Shown piece by piece: positions 32,102 through 39,309 of a stretch of DNA of 52,419 nucleotides. The first letter of the stretch is position 1, and each line of letters starts with the position of its first letter. Source of the DNA: Muribaculaceae bacterium (GTDB lineage: Bacteria > Bacteroidota > Bacteroidia > Bacteroidales > Muribaculaceae). The DNA lies in assembly GCA_017451225.1 (NCBI GenBank), contig JAFSPZ010000051.1, forward strand, positions 1 to 52,419, given 5' to 3'. Position numbers and translations under genes: made by a program. The notes below the pieces were generated by a model. The model was not told the DNA's origin. It saw only the letters and a list, made by a program, of their open reading frames with translations, and made no database searches.

Positions 32102-33622
32102 TTATTGATGCTGAGGCCTTAATAGGTCATTGACAGTCTTCACAGGGTTGAAGGTCTCTATGGGAACTTCAACAAACACAGTGTTCCAGTCGCTCATAGA
32201 CCCGTTCCACAGTCCTGGCAGCTCAAGAGCTTTTATCTCAACTCCTCCTGTCGATTTCATCGAAATGAGGCCTGTTTCTTGGTCTACAAACTGTTTAAGG
32301 TCAAACTTGTTTCCCTTGTAATCCTTGATGTAGCAAACCAAGTCAACTGGGTTGAAGTGAGTGCCGCTCTTCATCAGTTCAACTGCAGCAGGGTCATTCT
32401 CATCGATTTGAGCGGCTTCGAGAATCTGTGGTGAGTAGCTTCCGTCAGCGTTATAGGCGAGATAAGGGCCTCCACCCGGCTCGCCCTCGTTGAGTACCAT
32501 GCCGCACACGCGGATGGGGCGGTTGAGCTTGCCGCGCAAGTATTGGGCAAGTTGCTTTTCGTCCATGCTAGCTGTTGCCTCATTGTGAGTGCAGAGGCGG
32601 TTCTCTACAAATCTAAGAATGCTATTAAGCTCGTTGGCGTTAGCGCCCTTGTCAAGAGTTGTAAGATGCTTGGTGATAGCACGCTGAACATCAATCAGGT
32701 AACCTCCAATTGTCTTTTTGTAACGAACAGTGGCATTGCGCAATCTCAATGGCACAACATTGTCTATGTTTTTGACAAACACCACATCGGCATCACGCTC
32801 GTTGAGATTCTCGATGAGGGCCCCATGTCCAGCTGGTCGGAAGAACAGGTTTCCGTCGGCGTCACGATAAGGTGTGTTGTCAAGATTTACAGCAATTGTG
32901 TCGGTCGACTGCTTTTGTTCACTCATTGTAACGTTGTATTTTACGCCCCACACCATTTCCATCCTTGGAAGCTTGGCTTTGAGAACTTTTTCAAACTCCT
33001 TGCGGTGTTCCGGAGATGCGGTGAAGTGAATATTTACTTGACGCTTTCTCCCCACTGCATATTGTGCTCCTTCTTCAAGGTGCTCCTCAAGCGAGGTGTG
33101 AACACTGCCGCCTGTGGCTTTATGGAATAGAAGTAGTGCCTTAGGAAGGAATCCATAGTTAAGACCTTCTTTATCAAGCATTGCCTTCACAATCTCAACA
33201 TACTTACCTTCTTCAATTAGTTTAGGTATGGAGACTTTGTAAAGTCGTTCACAAGCCTTGTTAAGAGATGTGTAAAATGCAAAATGGCCTATGTTGTCAA
33301 AATAGGTCTTCTCGAAGTCGGTCTCAGGAGCTGTTCTACCTGAGGTCGTGAACGCGAACATGTTCTTGAACATACGGCTTGCTGCCCCCGAAGCTGGAAC
33401 AAATTTTTCAATAGTTGTGCCCCCTTCTTGCGACTGGCGCCACACTTTGATGTAGTGGCTGATGTCTTTCTCGCTCAGGCGCATGATTCCATTACCAACT
33501 GTTGCCACCGAATGAATGCGCAACTGTGGGAAACCTTTCTCAAAACGTTTCACTTGCTCATCTAGCATAGAGGCTGTTATGCCCTTACTTTCAATTAAAT
33601 GTTTGTCTTGTTCGGTAAACAT
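32102..33622 (-). CDS. DUF4301 family protein, nucleotidyltransferase-like
   Basis: A 506-residue protein of a Bacteroidota-restricted family of undetermined function. No signal peptide or membrane segment is present, so it is cytoplasmic. The near-N-terminal block EKFVPASGAASRMFKNMF looks like a glycine-rich nucleotide loop. The later block FFRPAGHGALIENLNERDADVVFVKNIDNV closely resembles the substrate-binding stretch of UDP-sugar pyrophosphorylases (P-G-G-H-G ... F-V-x-N-I-D-N). A third conserved run is SGTHFNPVDLVC. A sugar-phosphate nucleotidyltransferase-like fold is inferred, not known. It has its own probable promoter, divergent from relA. Confidence 0.85.
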   Translation of the reverse strand: MFTEQDKHLIESKGITASMLDEQVKRFEKGFPQLRIHSVATVGNGIMRLSEKDISHYIKVWRQSQEGGTTIEKFVPASGAASRMFKNMFAFTTSGRTAPETDFEKTYFDNIGHFAFYTSLNKACERLYKVSIPKLIEEGKYVEIVKAMLDKEGLNYGFLPKALLLFHKATGGSVHTSLEEHLEEGAQYAVGRKRQVNIHFTASPEHRKEFEKVLKAKLPRMEMVWGVKYNVTMSEQKQSTDTIAVNLDNTPYRDADGNLFFRPAGHGALIENLNERDADVVFVKNIDNVVPLRLRNATVRYKKTIGGYLIDVQRAITKHLTTLDKGANANELNSILRFVENRLCTHNEATASMDEKQLAQYLRGKLNRPIRVCGMVLNEGEPGGGPYLAYNADGSYSPQILEAAQIDENDPAAVELMKSGTHFNPVDLVCYIKDYKGNKFDLKQFVDQETGLISMKSTGGVEIKALELPGLWNGSMSDWNTVFVEVPIETFNPVKTVNDLLRPQHQ

Positions 33623-33669
33623 GGTTTATGTATTTTTGTGATTATTTGCTAATAAAGTGGAATTAATTT

Positions 33670-33678
33670 GTAAAGTTA
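33670..33678 (-). promoter_or_regulatory. -7-like element for DUF4301
   Basis: TAACTTTAC on the minus strand, 48 nt before the ATG, with one departure from the consensus. Confidence 0.4.
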
Positions 33679-33690
33679 TAAATAAAAAAT

Positions 33691-33698
33691 TAATTTTG
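33691..33698 (+). promoter_or_regulatory. -7 element for relA
   Basis: TAATTTTG, 21 nt before the ATG at 33719. It argues against the in-frame TTG at 33707, which would lie at the transcription start. Confidence 0.5.
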
Positions 33699-33718
33699 GG
33701 TGATTTTTGGGTAAAAGA

Positions 33719-35944
33719 ATGCTAAAAATGACAGAAACTGCTTTTTTTAATGCTCATGAGCGTGCAATGTTGTTTCAATCAATAAATAAATTGTGGAACA
33801 ACTTGCGCGATGAGATAACCATTGATGATGTGCGTTACTTGCAGTCGATAATAGCAAGTGGGGTTAAGGCCGGCATTTATCGTCGCGATAAGTATGGAAT
33901 CAATCCAGTTATTAGAACATTGCGCACCGCCGAGCTTCTTCATGACAACATTGCTCCCGACCGCAATATGACGATAGCTATACTCGTTTATCATCTTTGT
34001 CGCCTTGAACATGTATCTGAAAATGAGATTTCCAGAATGTTCGGTGATGATGTGACAAAAATGGTGCATGGCCTTATCAAGATATCAAAGATATATAAAA
34101 AGCAGTCGGTAGTTGAAGATGATAATTTCCGCAAACTTCTGGTGACTCTTGCTCAAGATATTCGTGTGGTAATGATAATGATTGTCGACCGTAGGGGACT
34201 CATGAGTTACATCAACAACCATGAAGACAAGAAATTTGTGCACGACATCTCGCTGGAGTCACGTTACCTCTATGCCCCTCTTGCCCACAAGCTGGGTCTT
34301 TATCAACTTAAGACCGAGCTTGAAGATTTGTCTCTTAAATACTTGCAACGAGATGTGTATAACAAGATTGCACTTCGCCTTAACGAAACAAAAGCCGAGC
34401 GTGACAAGTATATCGACGAGTTCACAACACCCATTAAGGATGTGCTTGAGCGTGAGCACATTAAATGTCATATAAAAGGTCGTACCAAGTCAATTAATTC
34501 TATTTGGCACAAAATGAGAACTAAGAAGGTAGACATGAACGACATCTATGATCTCTTTGCTATCAGGATAATTATAGATACTCCACCCGAATATGAGAAA
34601 CGTGATTGCTGGTATGCCTATTCCCTTGTTGGTGACATATATCAAGCTAATCCCAGCCGATTGAGGGACTGGATTACAATGCCCAAAAGCAATGGCTATG
34701 AATCGCTGCATGGTACTTTCAAGGGAAAGGGCGACAAGTGGGTGGAGGTCCAAATCCGCACTGAGCGTATGGACCAGGTTGCAGAGATGGGACTTGCAGC
34801 TCATTGGCGATACAAGGGTGTAAAAGCCGATGGTGGCATCGACCGCTGGATGAATAATGTGCGTGAAGTGCTTGAAGAGGGCAGTAAGGATCGCATGGAT
34901 CTAATTCGCAACATGCACATGAATCTCTATGATGAAGAGGTCTTTGTGTTCACCCCTCGTGGCGATGTCTTCCAATTTCCCAAAGGGGCTACAGTGCTTG
35001 ATTTTGCATTCCGCGTTCATTCACGCGTGGGATGCACATGCATGGGAGCTAAGGTTGATGGGAAGAACCAGAAAATCAACTATAAGCTTCGAAGTGGAGA
35101 CACCGTTGAGATTATCACTTCATCTAATCAGGTGCCTCGCATTGACTGGTTGAACTTTGTCGTCACCAGCAAGGCTCGCAATAAAATTAGGCTGGCTCTA
35201 AACGAGGTGCAGTCAAAGCATGCCGAGATGGGGCGGGAACTTGTCCATCGTCGGTTCAAGAATCGCAAGATTGAAATTGACGAGGCAACAATGAGCCGGT
35301 TCATTTCCAAAAAAGGTTATAAAACAATGACCGACTTCTATGTGGCTATCGATGAGGAAAAAATTGACATTGCTACGCTTGTAGAAGACTACCTTGATTT
35401 CGTTGCCAAACAACAGGAAAGTTCCAAGATACATGAAACTGCCGAGAATTTCGTATTGCAGCACAAAAGCGATAGTGATAATCATGCTAACGATGACATA
35501 CTTGTGATAGGCAATAATGTGAAAGGCATCAACTACAAGCTGTCTCGTTGTTGCAACCCCATCTATGGTGACGCAATTGTCGGATTCATTGCCAGCGATG
35601 GAGCTATCAAGGTGCACAGGCGAGACTGTGGTAATGTGAAGCATCTTCTTGCTAAGTATCCTTATCGCATCATTCGTTCGCAGTGGAGCGGAAAGATGGG
35701 TAAGCAGTTTGCCGTCACACTTAAAGTGGTTGGAAACGACGACATAGGTATTGTGGCAAACATCACTTCCCTCATCAACAAGGAAGGTGAGACCATGCTT
35801 AGAAACGTGTCAATCAACAGCTCAGGTGGACTTTTCGAGGGGCGTCTCGTCATTGGAATCAACAGCCTCGATAATCTCGATTCGTTAATCAAGAAAATTA
35901 AGAACCTCAAGGGCGTGAAAGACGTTCAACGAGTTAGCTACTAA
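33719..35944 (+). CDS. relA: RelA/SpoT-family (p)ppGpp synthetase with degenerate hydrolase domain
   Basis: A 741-residue ribosome-linked alarmone enzyme. The N-terminal HD region is eroded: the usual H-P is N-P (GINPVIRTL) and the HD pair is replaced in ILVYHLCRLEHVS, so ppGpp hydrolysis is unlikely. The synthetase domain is intact: KGRTKSINSIWHKM, DLFAIRIII, PKSNGYESLHGT, EVQIRTERM and EMGLAAHWRYKG. RLRDW before PKSNGY is the basic type usually seen in bifunctional Rel. TGS (VFVFTPRGDVFQFPKGATVLDFAF), the conserved-cysteine region (SRCCNPIYGD) and a C-terminal ACT domain follow. An ATG at 33728 is an alternative start. Confidence 0.92.
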   Translation: MLKMTETAFFNAHERAMLFQSINKLWNNLRDEITIDDVRYLQSIIASGVKAGIYRRDKYGINPVIRTLRTAELLHDNIAPDRNMTIAILVYHLCRLEHVSENEISRMFGDDVTKMVHGLIKISKIYKKQSVVEDDNFRKLLVTLAQDIRVVMIMIVDRRGLMSYINNHEDKKFVHDISLESRYLYAPLAHKLGLYQLKTELEDLSLKYLQRDVYNKIALRLNETKAERDKYIDEFTTPIKDVLEREHIKCHIKGRTKSINSIWHKMRTKKVDMNDIYDLFAIRIIIDTPPEYEKRDCWYAYSLVGDIYQANPSRLRDWITMPKSNGYESLHGTFKGKGDKWVEVQIRTERMDQVAEMGLAAHWRYKGVKADGGIDRWMNNVREVLEEGSKDRMDLIRNMHMNLYDEEVFVFTPRGDVFQFPKGATVLDFAFRVHSRVGCTCMGAKVDGKNQKINYKLRSGDTVEIITSSNQVPRIDWLNFVVTSKARNKIRLALNEVQSKHAEMGRELVHRRFKNRKIEIDEATMSRFISKKGYKTMTDFYVAIDEEKIDIATLVEDYLDFVAKQQESSKIHETAENFVLQHKSDSDNHANDDILVIGNNVKGINYKLSRCCNPIYGDAIVGFIASDGAIKVHRRDCGNVKHLLAKYPYRIIRSQWSGKMGKQFAVTLKVVGNDDIGIVANITSLINKEGETMLRNVSINSSGGLFEGRLVIGINSLDNLDSLIKKIKNLKGVKDVQRVSY

Positions 35945-36054
35945 ATGATATCAAGTGGCCAAGTCTTGTTGATATTTTCCTTTTGATTAATCACATCATA
36001 AATAATTGTTGAAAAGTTTATTAAATATAGGAGTTTTATTTCAGAAATTCTCTT

Positions 36055-36063
36055 TACCTTTGC
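36055..36063 (+). promoter_or_regulatory. -7 element for the nfnA-nfnB pair
   Basis: TACCTTTGC, 40 nt before the ATG at 36103. Confidence 0.6.
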
Positions 36064-36102
36064 ACGTTCAATTAAAAAACTAATTCACATTAACTATAAA
36101 CA

Positions 36103-36879
36103 ATGAATAAGATTGTAAGCAAACAACGTTTCAGCGAGAATGTTACAAAGCTCGTTGTTGAAGCTCCCCTTATTGCTAAAGCTCGCCGTGCTGGTCATTT
36201 CGTGATTGTGCGCTGCGGTGAGAAGGGAGAAAGAATTCCATTGACAATCGCCGACAGCGATCCTGCAGCTGGCACTATCACATTGGTGATTCAAGCAGTG
36301 GGCGATTCAACCCGCAAAATCTGCGCTCTTGAGCCTGGCGAGTTCCTTACCGACGTGGTTGGTCCTCTGGGACAGGCTACTCGCATCGAGAACTACGGCA
36401 CAGTGCTTTGCTGTGGTGGCGGTGTGGGTGTGGCTCCATTGCTGCCCATCATCCGTGCTATGAAAGAAGCTGGCAACCGCGTTGTCAGTGTATTGGCAGG
36501 TCGCACCAAGGACTTGATTATCCTTGAGGATGAAGTTCGTGCATCGAGCGATGATGTGATTATTATGACCGACGACGGCAGCTACGGCACTAAAGGCCTT
36601 GTTACTGCTGGTGTTGAAGAGGTTATCAAGCGTGAGAAGGTTGACAAAGTTGTGACTATTGGTCCAGCTATCATGATGAAATTTGTTTCGCTGCTCACCA
36701 AGAAGTATGAGGTTCCCACCGAGGCATCGCTCAATGCCATCATGGTAGACGGCACCGGCATGTGCGGTGCTTGCCGCGTCAGTGTTGGTGGAAAGACCCG
36801 TTTCGTGTGTGTTGAGGGTCCAGAGTTTGACGCTCATGAGATTGATTTCGACGAGTTGTTAATGCGCTTGAAAATGTAA
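36103..36879 (+). CDS. FAD/[2Fe-2S] oxidoreductase subunit, NfnA/PyrK type
   Basis: A 258-residue ferredoxin-reductase-like protein. It has a FAD-binding beta-barrel (GHFVIVRCGEKGERIPLTIAD), an NAD(P)-binding domain (LCCGGGVGVAPLLPIIRAMKE) and a C-terminal [2Fe-2S] site (GTGMCGACRVSVGGKTRFVC, a third Cys just before EGPEFD). In the characterised Nfn complex the small subunit handles NADH and passes electrons to the large subunit. It is followed after 19 nt by the matching large-subunit-type gene, which supports an Nfn-like or glutamate-synthase-like complex. PyrK is the main alternative, but no pyrD is adjacent. Confidence 0.88.
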   Translation: MNKIVSKQRFSENVTKLVVEAPLIAKARRAGHFVIVRCGEKGERIPLTIADSDPAAGTITLVIQAVGDSTRKICALEPGEFLTDVVGPLGQATRIENYGTVLCCGGGVGVAPLLPIIRAMKEAGNRVVSVLAGRTKDLIILEDEVRASSDDVIIMTDDGSYGTKGLVTAGVEEVIKREKVDKVVTIGPAIMMKFVSLLTKKYEVPTEASLNAIMVDGTGMCGACRVSVGGKTRFVCVEGPEFDAHEIDFDELLMRLKM

Positions 36880-36898
36880 TTTTATAAACTGAAGACAA

Positions 36899-38356
36899 AT
36901 GGAAAACTATAACGAATCTCGCAATGAGGCTTGGCGCGAGGAATTGCGCAAGTCGAAGACTGCAAAAGAGAGAAACAACATAGCACGCGTTGAGATGCCC
37001 CAGCTTGATCCAGCCTATCGCATTACTTGCAACGAGGAGGTAAATCAGGGCATCAATGCCGAGCAGGCTGTACTCGAGGCTACTCGCTGTCTCGATTGCC
37101 CCAATCCACAGTGTGTCACTGGCTGCCCAGTGGGCATCAACATCCCCAAGTTCATCAAGAACATTGAGCGTGGCGAGTTTGCTCAGGCTGCCGCTACTCT
37201 TAAGGAGACTAGCTCACTGCCAGCAGTTTGTGGCCGTGTTTGTCCACAGGAGAAGCAATGTGAGAGCAAGTGCATCCGCTTGAAGATGAACCAACCCGCT
37301 GTGGCTATTGGTTATCTGGAGCGCTTTGCCGCCGACTGGCAGCGCAACAACACCGAGCAAGAAGTGCCTAAAATGAAAGAGGCTAATGGTATCAAGGTTG
37401 CCGTCATTGGTAGTGGACCTTCAGGACTTTCGTTTGCCGGCGACATGGCAAAACAGGGCTTTGATGTAACCGTGTTTGAGGCATTGCACGAGATTGGTGG
37501 CGTGCTCAAGTATGGTATTCCCGAGTTCCGTTTACCAAACAGTATCGTGGACTACGAGATTGAAGGCCTGCGCAAAATGGGCGTTAAGTTTGAGAAAGAC
37601 GTGCTCGTGGGCAAGACCATTACCTACGATGACTTGCATGAGCAAGGCTTCAAGGGTGTGTTCGTTGGCTCAGGAGCTGGTTTCCCACGCTTCATGGATA
37701 TTCCCGGTGAGAACCTCATCGGAGTTATGTCAAGTAACGAATACCTCACTCGCATCAACCTGATGAGCGCTGGCCGTGGTGGCGACACTCCTGTGATGCA
37801 TGGTGAGACAATCGCTGTAATCGGTGGTGGTAACACCGCTATGGACTCAACTCGTACCGCATTGCGTATGGGTGCCAAGCGCGTTATTCTAGTCTATCGC
37901 CGCAGCGAGGAGGAGATGCCTGCTCGTCGTGAGGAAGTTGGCCATGCCAAGGAAGAGGGCGTAGAGTTCATGACTCTGCACAACCCCATCGAGTACATTG
38001 GCGACGAGAAAGGACATGTTAAGGCTATGCGCGTGCAGCGCATGGAGCTTGGCGAGCCCGATGCAAGCGGTCGCCGCTCACCAGTGCCTGTTGAGGGTGC
38101 CATCGAGGAGATTCCTGTTGACATCGTGATTGTGGCTGTGGGTGTTTCGCCCAACCAGCTCGTGCCTCGCTCAATCGAGGGACTTGACGTTAGCCGCCGC
38201 AACACCATCGTTGTCAACGAGGAGACTATGCAAAGTAACATTGGCGACCTCTATGCTGGTGGTGACATCGTGCGTGGTGGTGCTACAGTTATCCTTGCTA
38301 TGGGCGACGGTCGCCGTGCCGCCCAAAACATGGCAAAACAACTTCTGGGCGAATAA
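36899..38356 (+). CDS. NfnB / GltD-type NADPH oxidoreductase
   Basis: A 485-residue flavoprotein of the glutamate-synthase small-subunit family. The N-terminal part has two [4Fe-4S] cysteine groups (CLDCPNPQCVTGCPVGINIP and VCGRVCPQEKQCESKC). The FAD-binding motif is VAVIGSGPSGLSFAGDMAKQG, the NADPH-binding motif is IAVIGGGNTAMDSTRTALR, and the final FAD motif is DLYAGGDIVRGGATVILAMGDGR. No large glutamate-synthase subunit is nearby, so the pair with the upstream gene is best read as NfnAB, which couples NADH and ferredoxin to NADP reduction. The annotation 'gltA' is also common for this family. Confidence 0.9.
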   Translation: MENYNESRNEAWREELRKSKTAKERNNIARVEMPQLDPAYRITCNEEVNQGINAEQAVLEATRCLDCPNPQCVTGCPVGINIPKFIKNIERGEFAQAAATLKETSSLPAVCGRVCPQEKQCESKCIRLKMNQPAVAIGYLERFAADWQRNNTEQEVPKMKEANGIKVAVIGSGPSGLSFAGDMAKQGFDVTVFEALHEIGGVLKYGIPEFRLPNSIVDYEIEGLRKMGVKFEKDVLVGKTITYDDLHEQGFKGVFVGSGAGFPRFMDIPGENLIGVMSSNEYLTRINLMSAGRGGDTPVMHGETIAVIGGGNTAMDSTRTALRMGAKRVILVYRRSEEEMPARREEVGHAKEEGVEFMTLHNPIEYIGDEKGHVKAMRVQRMELGEPDASGRRSPVPVEGAIEEIPVDIVIVAVGVSPNQLVPRSIEGLDVSRRNTIVVNEETMQSNIGDLYAGGDIVRGGATVILAMGDGRRAAQNMAKQLLGE

Positions 38357-38378
38357 ACATCCAGTTGAATAAGAAATT

Positions 38379-38415
38379 GAGGATGCATCCATATTGATGC
38401 ATCCTCTTTATTATT
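38379..38415. terminator. terminator after the nfn pair
   Basis: GAGGATGCATC (38379-38389) pairs perfectly with GATGCATCCTC (38396-38406), followed by TTTATTATT. It may also end the leftward transcript from 38680. Confidence 0.82.
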
Positions 38416-38673
38416 AATAAATTAATTTCACTTTTTTATGTAGCTCATTTTCGGTGAACTGCGGGTTAGTAACTCATTTCTCTGGCCATGCTATGTAGCC
38501 ATTTCTCGTTGTTTGTCTCAGTGAGACGTTGGGGTGATAAGCGTGATTTGGCAACTCTATGCCACGATTGTTACCCCTTTTTGTTGTTTTGTTTTCCATA
38601 CTCAATAATTATTGGTTAGTTGATCGAAATCTTCGATCTTAATGTCATAATAATACTATTCTTTTCATCAATT
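38407..38673 (-). ncRNA. candidate structured small RNA (leftward transcript)
   Basis: A consensus promoter at 38680-38711 fires into about 270 nt with no sizeable gene, ending at the hairpin at 38379-38406. The transcript has several stems: GATCGAA/TTCGATC (38622-38638), a layered hairpin at 38531-38577 (GGGGT/ACCCC, CGTG/CACG, GCA/TGC) and a 13-nt palindrome GTCTCAGTGAGAC (38515-38527). It could act as RNA, encode the 41-residue peptide, or do both. No known RNA family was recognised. Confidence 0.4.
38474..38599 (-). CDS. possible 41-residue basic peptide
   Basis: An ATG-started frame of 41 codons on the predicted leftward transcript, beginning MENKTTKRGNNRGIEL and ending NGYIAWPEK. It contains seven Lys/Arg against three Glu and no hydrophobic helix. 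Nothing familiar is recognised. Position 75 nt after the expected transcription start is reasonable for a coding gene, but the same bases form RNA stems, so the frame may be fortuitous. Confidence 0.35.
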   Translation of the reverse strand: MENKTTKRGNNRGIELPNHAYHPNVSLRQTTRNGYIAWPEK

Positions 38674-38679
38674 GACGCT

Positions 38680-38711
38680 GCAAAGGTACGTATTTTTCCT
38701 GATTTGGCCAA
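38680..38711 (-). promoter_or_regulatory. orphan -33/-7 promoter facing a gene-poor stretch
   Basis: Minus strand: TTG (38711-38709), a 20-nt spacer and TACCTTTGC (38688-38680). This is a full consensus match with no annotated gene of normal size downstream. Confidence 0.7.
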
Positions 38712-38712
38712 G

Positions 38713-38738
38713 AAAAACATGTTTTATAACATGTTTTT
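38713..38738. terminator. terminator of the msrC-type gene
   Basis: AAAAACATGTT (38713-38723) pairs perfectly with AACATGTTTTT (38728-38738) around TTAT. It ends the leftward transcript from 39211 just before the orphan promoter. Confidence 0.8.
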
Positions 38739-38749
38739 GGACACTTTTG

Positions 38750-39211
38750 TCACCAATTGAGCGATTTTGATATGTCCTTTACGAGTTTTTCGAGATGTGT
38801 TTTGTCGGTTTCATCAAAGGTATTCAGCTCTTTACTGTCGATGTCGAGAACAGCAACCACTTTTCCGTCTTTGTCATGCATTGGCACTACTATTTCGCTG
38901 CGAGAGAGACTGCTGCAGGCGATATGGCCAGGAAATTGCTCAACGTCGGGAACAATTAACGTTTCATCTTGTTCCCAGGCTGTGCCACACACTCCACGAC
39001 CGCGCTTGATGCGGTAGCATGCCACTGGACCTTGGAATGGGCCCAACTCTAGGCGATCGCCATTCACAGTGTAGAATCCTGTCCACCACCAGCCGAAAGT
39101 CTCATGCAAAGCAGCTGTTACATTAGCCATCACGCTAATAGCATTATTCTCTCCTTCAATCATTGCCACAATCTGAGGCAATACCTCTTCATATTTCTCT
39201 TGTTTTGTCAT
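38750..39211 (-). CDS. msrC: free methionine-(R)-sulfoxide reductase (GAF domain)
   Basis: A cytoplasmic repair enzyme that reduces free methionine-R-sulfoxide. The 153-residue protein is a single GAF domain. Its three cysteines, Cys65 (GPVACYRI), Cys75 (GRGVCGTAW) and Cys99 (PGHIACSSLS), have the spacing of the catalytic and resolving set of E. coli fRMsr. SEIVVPM and VLDIDSKELNTF complete the signature. It has its own promoter and terminator. Confidence 0.93.
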   Translation of the reverse strand: MTKQEKYEEVLPQIVAMIEGENNAISVMANVTAALHETFGWWWTGFYTVNGDRLELGPFQGPVACYRIKRGRGVCGTAWEQDETLIVPDVEQFPGHIACSSLSRSEIVVPMHDKDGKVVAVLDIDSKELNTFDETDKTHLEKLVKDISKSLNW

Positions 39212-39227
39212 AGTATGGAAATTTTTT

Positions 39228-39236
39228 GCAAAAATA
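39228..39236 (-). promoter_or_regulatory. -7 element for the fRMsr gene
   Basis: TATTTTTGC on the minus strand, 17 nt before the ATG. Confidence 0.45.
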
Positions 39237-39278
39237 AATAATAAATAGAATATTTCGGTGTTTTAAACCAAAAATGTG

Positions 39279-39286
39279 TAACTTTG
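39279..39286 (+). promoter_or_regulatory. -7 element for the DUF5103 gene
   Basis: TAACTTTG, 24 nt before the ATG at 39310. It overlaps the longer in-frame start at 39274, which is therefore rejected. Confidence 0.55.
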
Positions 39287-39309
39287 TCAAAATTCAAATT
39301 TGTTTAGTT

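Noticed and set aside
33707-33718. TTG start for relA giving four extra residues
   Set aside because: It lies at the predicted transcription start just after the -7 box at 33691-33698; the ATG at 33719 is more likely.
36307-36837. 176-codon minus-strand frame over nfnA
   Set aside because: The plus strand encodes intact FAD, NAD and Fe-S motifs; the reverse frame is a by-product of codon bias.
36103-38356. Pyrimidine (pyrK-pyrD) or true glutamate synthase operon
   Set aside because: No pyrD or large glutamate-synthase subunit is adjacent; the GltD-type partner with two cysteine clusters fits an Nfn-like pair better.
39274-39309. Upstream ATG for the DUF5103 gene
   Set aside because: It overlaps the -7 box TAACTTTG at 39279-39286 and would put twelve residues in front of a normal signal peptide.
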